Assembly: GCA_015688915.1 (NCBI GenBank)
Contig: JAATGX010000077.1
Coordinates: forward strand, 1-34,594
DNA length: 34,594 nucleotides
Reading direction: 5' to 3'
From: Desulfuromonadales bacterium
Lineage (GTDB): Bacteria; Desulfobacterota; Desulfuromonadia; Geobacterales; Pseudopelobacteraceae
The first letter of the stretch is position 1; every line of letters begins with the position of its first letter. Under the pieces are notes generated by a model. It saw only the letters and a list, made by a program, of their open reading frames with translations. It did not search any database and was not told the DNA's origin. Made by a program: the position numbers and the translations under genes. Shown here one piece after another: positions 31,411-34,594 of the stretch.

Positions 31411-32391
31411 CTACTGATTACCGATCTTTCTGCTTCGCGTTGAAGAAATCCCTTCAAATCTGAATCGCCCCCAATATTCGCCGTTGCGGTAGAGTGAAGC
31501 TCCGCCTGCCGGCAAGTGGACCTGGCTGGAATTTGTCACCACAAAGGAGTAGTCGGAGCGCACCCCTTCCCCGAATGATTCTTCCCTGACCGGCAGGCGA
31601 TACTCGGCCAGCTTGGCCAGCGACCCCGCCTCGGCGTGGACAACCTGCGCTCCACTGCTGTCGGCCACGCTGGTGGGGGAGGCATGGAGGAGATACCCGG
31701 CAAAGCCGCCGGGCAACTGGCCGTAGAGCATAAGCCGGGCAGTGCCGGAGTTGTTCAGGCGCACATCATAACAGGGCGTCCACCCCTCTCCTCCCAACGC
31801 ATAGCGTACCCTGATCCTGCCGTTTTTGGGTGCAAGTGCGACCCGCGCAACGGTCGTTCCCCCCTGCGCTCCTTTTTTAATGCTACTGATGCGGACATCG
31901 AGCCGGCGAATCTCCTGTTCGGTCTTGCGCCGTGCCGTGTAGACCGCCTCAAGCTGGGCAATGGCGAACTCGGTTCCCTGGCGGATGGACTGCATCGGTT
32001 CGGGATTGGTCTTGGTCTTGCGCGGCGCCTTACCGCTCTGTGACTTGGCGGCGGCCGTAAAGATCTCCTCGCGGGTCTCCAACGCCTTGAGCCGGTCCTG
32101 CAAGCGACTCTTCTGCTCAAGGAGTTGTTCCAGCTCCTTCGCGCCCTTCCCTTCCTGACGGGACGGCAGCATCTCGACATTCCGGATGACGGCGTTGCCT
32201 AACGGCCTGATGCGCAGGCTTTCCGGGAGCATGCCGCCGGGCAGGCTGATTTCAACAATCCCCTTGGCGGCAACGGTTTCAACCTCCACCAGGGCACCGT
32301 CGGAAAAGAAGGTAACATTCCTGCTCTCGGCGGCAAAACCCGCCGTTGCAGATGCCAACAGGAGGATGGCCATGGTTGTAATGAAGTTCAC
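31411..32391 (-). CDS. MuiA-like (DUF4140/DUF4139) exported protein, C-terminally short
   Basis: A 326-residue protein. The signal peptide (NFITTMAILLLASATAGFAA) is followed by a DUF4140-like region (VTFFSDGALVEVETVAAKG, LPGGMLPESLRI), a coiled coil (about 85-165) and the start of DUF4139 (RYALGGEGWTPCYDVRLNN, GQLPGGFAGYLL). Members of the mucoidy-inhibitor MuiA family usually run to 500 residues or more with a long DUF4139; here the protein stops soon after LPAGGASLYRNGEYWGRF. Neither other frame continues the domain, so it looks like a deletion or a natural short form. The GTG at 32391 is chosen because AAAGGAG is 5-6 bases upstream. Confidence 0.8.
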   Translation of the reverse strand: MNFITTMAILLLASATAGFAAESRNVTFFSDGALVEVETVAAKGIVEISLPGGMLPESLRIRPLGNAVIRNVEMLPSRQEGKGAKELEQLLEQKSRLQDRLKALETREEIFTAAAKSQSGKAPRKTKTNPEPMQSIRQGTEFAIAQLEAVYTARRKTEQEIRRLDVRISSIKKGAQGGTTVARVALAPKNGRIRVRYALGGEGWTPCYDVRLNNSGTARLMLYGQLPGGFAGYLLHASPTSVADSSGAQVVHAEAGSLAKLAEYRLPVREESFGEGVRSDYSFVVTNSSQVHLPAGGASLYRNGEYWGRFRFEGISSTRSRKIGNQ

Positions 32392-32521
32392 ATGTTCTCC
32401 TTTCAACGTTCGGCACTATTCTCACAAGACTCTGCTGATATACCGTTTTTTATTAGAAAGGTCTATTTAAATCACCGGACCGGTCTTGTGCAAAAACTCA
32501 TCACCCCTCATCCTTTATCCC

Positions 32522-33658
32522 TCATACCCCCATGGCCTGCGCCATGTCCGCAATCAGGTCGTCGGCGTCCTCCAACCCCACCGAGAGGCGGACCAGGGTA
32601 TCGGTGATCCCCTTGCGGGTCCGCTCGTCGGGGGGAACGGAAGCGTGGGACATGCGGGCCGGATAGGAGATGATACTTTCCACTCCCCCCAGGCTGACGG
32701 CGAAGGCCGAGAGCCTGGCCCCTTCCAGCAGACGTTTGGTGGTCTCGAAGGAGTCCAGTTCAAAGGAGAACACGGCGCCGGGGCCATCGGCCTGAGCGTT
32801 GTGGACGGCGTGGCCGGGATGGCTGGCCAGCCCCGGATAATGCACGGCCCGGACCTGCTTCTGCTCACCCAGCCACTGGACGATCTTGATGGTGCTCTGC
32901 TGGGACTGGTCCATCCTGATCTTGAGGGTCTTGAGTCCCCGCTGGGCCAGGAACGAGTCCTGGGGCCCCAGGATGGCGCCGAAACCGTTCTGGATGTAGC
33001 GGATGCGATTGCCCAGTTCCGTGTCCCTGACCACGGCAAAACCGCAGATCACATCGCTGTGGCCGCTCAGGAACTTGGTGCCGCTGTGCAGGACGATGTC
33101 GCACCCCAAATCCAGCGGACGTTGCAGGTAGGGGGTCATGAAGGTGTTATCCACCAGGGTGACGATCCCCCTGGCCCGGGCCAGCTCCGCAACGGCCCGC
33201 AGGTCCGTGACCTTGAGCAGCGGATTGGAGGGGGTCTCCAGGTAAATGCCCTTGGTCTCCGGCCGGATTGCGGCGGCGATAGCCTCCACGCTGGTGGCGT
33301 CCACAAAGGTGGAGGTAATGCCAAGGCGGCTGAACACGCCGGTCAGGGCCCGGTAGGTGCCGCCGTAGACGTCGTCGCACACCACCAGGTGGTCGCCGGC
33401 GGAGAAGATCAGCAAGGTGGAGGTGATGGCTGCCATGCCCGAGGCAAAGGCGAATCCGCGCGTCCCTCCCTCCAGAAGGGCGATGGCCTCTTCCAGGGCC
33501 TCGCGGCTGGGGTTGTCGGAACGGGCGTAGTCGTATTTGCCGAAGTTATCCACCGATTGCTGGCGAAAGGTGGAGGTCTGGTGGATGGGGATACCCAGGG
33601 CCCCGGTGCGGGGATCAATGGTCTGGCCGCCGTGGATCAGCTTGGTCGCGAATTTCAT
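32522..33658 (-). CDS. PLP-dependent cystathionine gamma-synthase/lyase family enzyme
   Basis: A 378-residue Cys/Met-metabolism PLP enzyme of normal length. The N-terminal KFATKLIHGGQ and IHQTSTF, the PLP site HSGTKFLSGHSDV with K195, and the C-terminal LGGVESIISYPARMSHASVP and LVRLSVGLEDADDL are family hallmarks. The SHASVPP stretch is closer to cystathionine gamma-synthase than to lyases. It would join or split cystathionine in transsulfuration; synthase versus lyase cannot be settled by eye. ATG at 33658 has GGAGA 6-7 bases upstream. It follows a paralog on the same strand, with an inverted repeat in the 167-base spacer. Confidence 0.93.
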   Translation of the reverse strand: MKFATKLIHGGQTIDPRTGALGIPIHQTSTFRQQSVDNFGKYDYARSDNPSREALEEAIALLEGGTRGFAFASGMAAITSTLLIFSAGDHLVVCDDVYGGTYRALTGVFSRLGITSTFVDATSVEAIAAAIRPETKGIYLETPSNPLLKVTDLRAVAELARARGIVTLVDNTFMTPYLQRPLDLGCDIVLHSGTKFLSGHSDVICGFAVVRDTELGNRIRYIQNGFGAILGPQDSFLAQRGLKTLKIRMDQSQQSTIKIVQWLGEQKQVRAVHYPGLASHPGHAVHNAQADGPGAVFSFELDSFETTKRLLEGARLSAFAVSLGGVESIISYPARMSHASVPPDERTRKGITDTLVRLSVGLEDADDLIADMAQAMGV

Positions 33659-33686
33659 GTCGGTCTCCAATAATGTTGAATCAGTA

Positions 33687-33808
33687 TCTCACAGAGTTCA
33701 CAGAGGCACAGAGAAAAACCGAAAAAGTGACTCTTGCAAGGATAAATCAGAATAACAGGTAACTTCCCTGTTTTTTTGTTTCTCCGTGCCTCTGTGCGCT
33801 CTGTGAGA
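33687..33808. repeat. Long imperfect inverted repeat between the two PLP genes
   Basis: The 30-base arms 33687-33716 and 33779-33808 match in 27 of 30 positions when one is reversed and complemented. The motif TCACAGAG...CACAGAG is itself repetitive and resembles a dispersed intergenic repeat. A small ACAGG/CCTGT hairpin with a T7 run (33755-33777) lies inside, readable as a + strand terminator. Confidence 0.85.
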
Positions 33809-33825
33809 ACACGCGTTTCTGAATT

Positions 33826-34594
33826 TCAAGCTTCCAACGCCTGCCGCAGATCATCGATCAGGTCGTCCGCATCCTCGATGCCCACGGAAAAGCGCAGCAG
33901 CACATTGTTTATCCCCAGCTTGGCGCGCAACTCCGGTGGGATGTCGGCATGGGTCTGTACCTCGGGAAAGGTGATCAGGCTCTCCACTCCTCCCAGGCTT
34001 TCGGCAAAGGAGATCAGCCCGGTTCTCAGCAGGATCTGCTCCACCAGGGTCGGATTGTCGACCTCAAAGGAGATCATGGCGCCGAATCCCCGGGCATGGG
34101 CTTTCATCCGGTCATGGTGCCGGTGTTCGGCCAGGCCGGGATAATGCACCCCGGCGATGCGCGGATGCGCCTTCAGCCAGCGGGCCAGCGTGAGCGCGTT
34201 CTCCTCCTGGCGGTCCAGCCGCACCCCCAGGGTCTTGATACCGCGGATCACCAGCCAGGAATCCTGCGGCCCAAGCACCGCTCCGGCGGCGTTCTGGTGG
34301 AAATAGACCCGTTCGGCCAACTCCGGTTCCCTGACCACCACCAGCCCGGCAATGGTGTCGTTGTGACCGGCCAGGTATTTGGAGGCGCTGTAGACCGTGA
34401 TGTCCGCCCCCAGATCCAGGGGTTTCAGCAGGTAGGGGGTCAAGAAGGTGTTGTCCACGATCAGCAGCAGACCGCGGTCGCGGCAGAGGACGGACAGGGC
34501 CGGGATGTCGGCGAACTTGAGCAGCGGATTGGTGAGCGATTCCACGAATACCGCCCTGGTCTCGGGACGGAGGGCCGCCGCGACCTGGCCGATG
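33826..34594 (-). CDS. PLP-dependent transsulfuration enzyme, paralog (partial, 5' end outside window)
   Basis: The last about 256 residues of a second Cys/Met PLP enzyme; the coding frame runs off the right edge (RPETRAVFVESLTNPLL near the edge). The PLP-lysine motif is YSASKYLAGHNDTIAG. The C-terminus has LGGVESLITFPEVQTHADIP and LLRFSVGIEDADDLIDDL. The QTHADIP form is that of the cystathionine lyase / MetC-MccB side of the family, which would complement the downstream synthase-like gene, giving a synthase-lyase pair (inference). The apparent Met start at 34545 is really an internal GTG Val codon. Confidence 0.92.
   Translation of the reverse strand, partial: IGQVAAALRPETRAVFVESLTNPLLKFADIPALSVLCRDRGLLLIVDNTFLTPYLLKPLDLGADITVYSASKYLAGHNDTIAGLVVVREPELAERVYFHQNAAGAVLGPQDSWLVIRGIKTLGVRLDRQEENALTLARWLKAHPRIAGVHYPGLAEHRHHDRMKAHARGFGAMISFEVDNPTLVEQILLRTGLISFAESLGGVESLITFPEVQTHADIPPELRAKLGINNVLLRFSVGIEDADDLIDDLRQALEA

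Noticed and set aside
1-34594. CRISPR array, transposase or phage genes
   Set aside because: No regularly spaced direct repeats, no transposase or integrase motifs and no phage structural genes were seen.

Overview
The window is about 34.6 kb of GC-rich bacterial DNA (roughly 60 percent GC by eye) carrying some 32 protein genes and one tRNA. The gene set points to a deltaproteobacterium of the Geobacter group (Geobacterales/Desulfuromonadia): three sigma-54 activators, a GEMM (cyclic dinucleotide) riboswitch, an HD-GYP protein, a proteobacterial KaiC/KaiB set, a B12 radical SAM protein, and hairpin-type dispersed repeats. The assignment is an inference from gene content; there is no rRNA in the window.

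Region 1 (1-8.6 kb, + strand) is the most unusual part. A CheB/CheR-like PAS tail is followed by a PAS sensor, a double-domain KaiC, two tandem KaiB paralogs and a PAS/sigma-54 activator, the last three packed tightly. Downstream, a B12-binding radical SAM gene and a SARP/BTAD-like regulator each have a clear -24/-12 promoter. About 127 bp upstream of each promoter lies the same 30-bp dyad element. The simplest reading is a KaiC/KaiB signalling module whose output activator switches on the two downstream genes. A CsbD-like stress protein closes this block.

Region 2 (8.6-17.2 kb) holds a four-gene aromatic-acid/drug efflux operon on the minus strand (TolC-like, DUF1656, HlyD-like, FUSC). A PAS/sigma-54 activator lies just upstream of it. 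A sigma-54 promoter and a perfect 14-bp inverted repeat lie between regulator and operon. A second, GAF-type sigma-54 activator is divergent from the first across an AT-rich spacer with paired palindromes.

Region 3 (17.2-19.5 kb) is an AbrB-family membrane transporter with a small membrane protein, divergent from a TetR regulator. A 15-bp-arm operator overlaps the transporter promoter. Region 4 (19.5-23.6 kb) starts with a GEMM riboswitch and terminator in front of an HU/IHF gene and a bactofilin. It continues with a small exported protein, a shikimate-kinase-like enzyme, a small MscS channel and an HtrA-like protease without a PDZ domain.

Region 5 (23.6-32.4 kb) is mixed housekeeping and envelope genes: RmuC, a putative lipoprotein, an HD-GYP protein, a six-repeat NHL lipoprotein, small membrane proteins, tRNA-Thr(CGT), a proline/serine-rich exported protein and a shortened MuiA-like protein. 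Region 6 (32.5 kb to the end) has two tandem PLP transsulfuration genes on the minus strand, the upstream one cut by the window edge, separated by a long imperfect inverted repeat.
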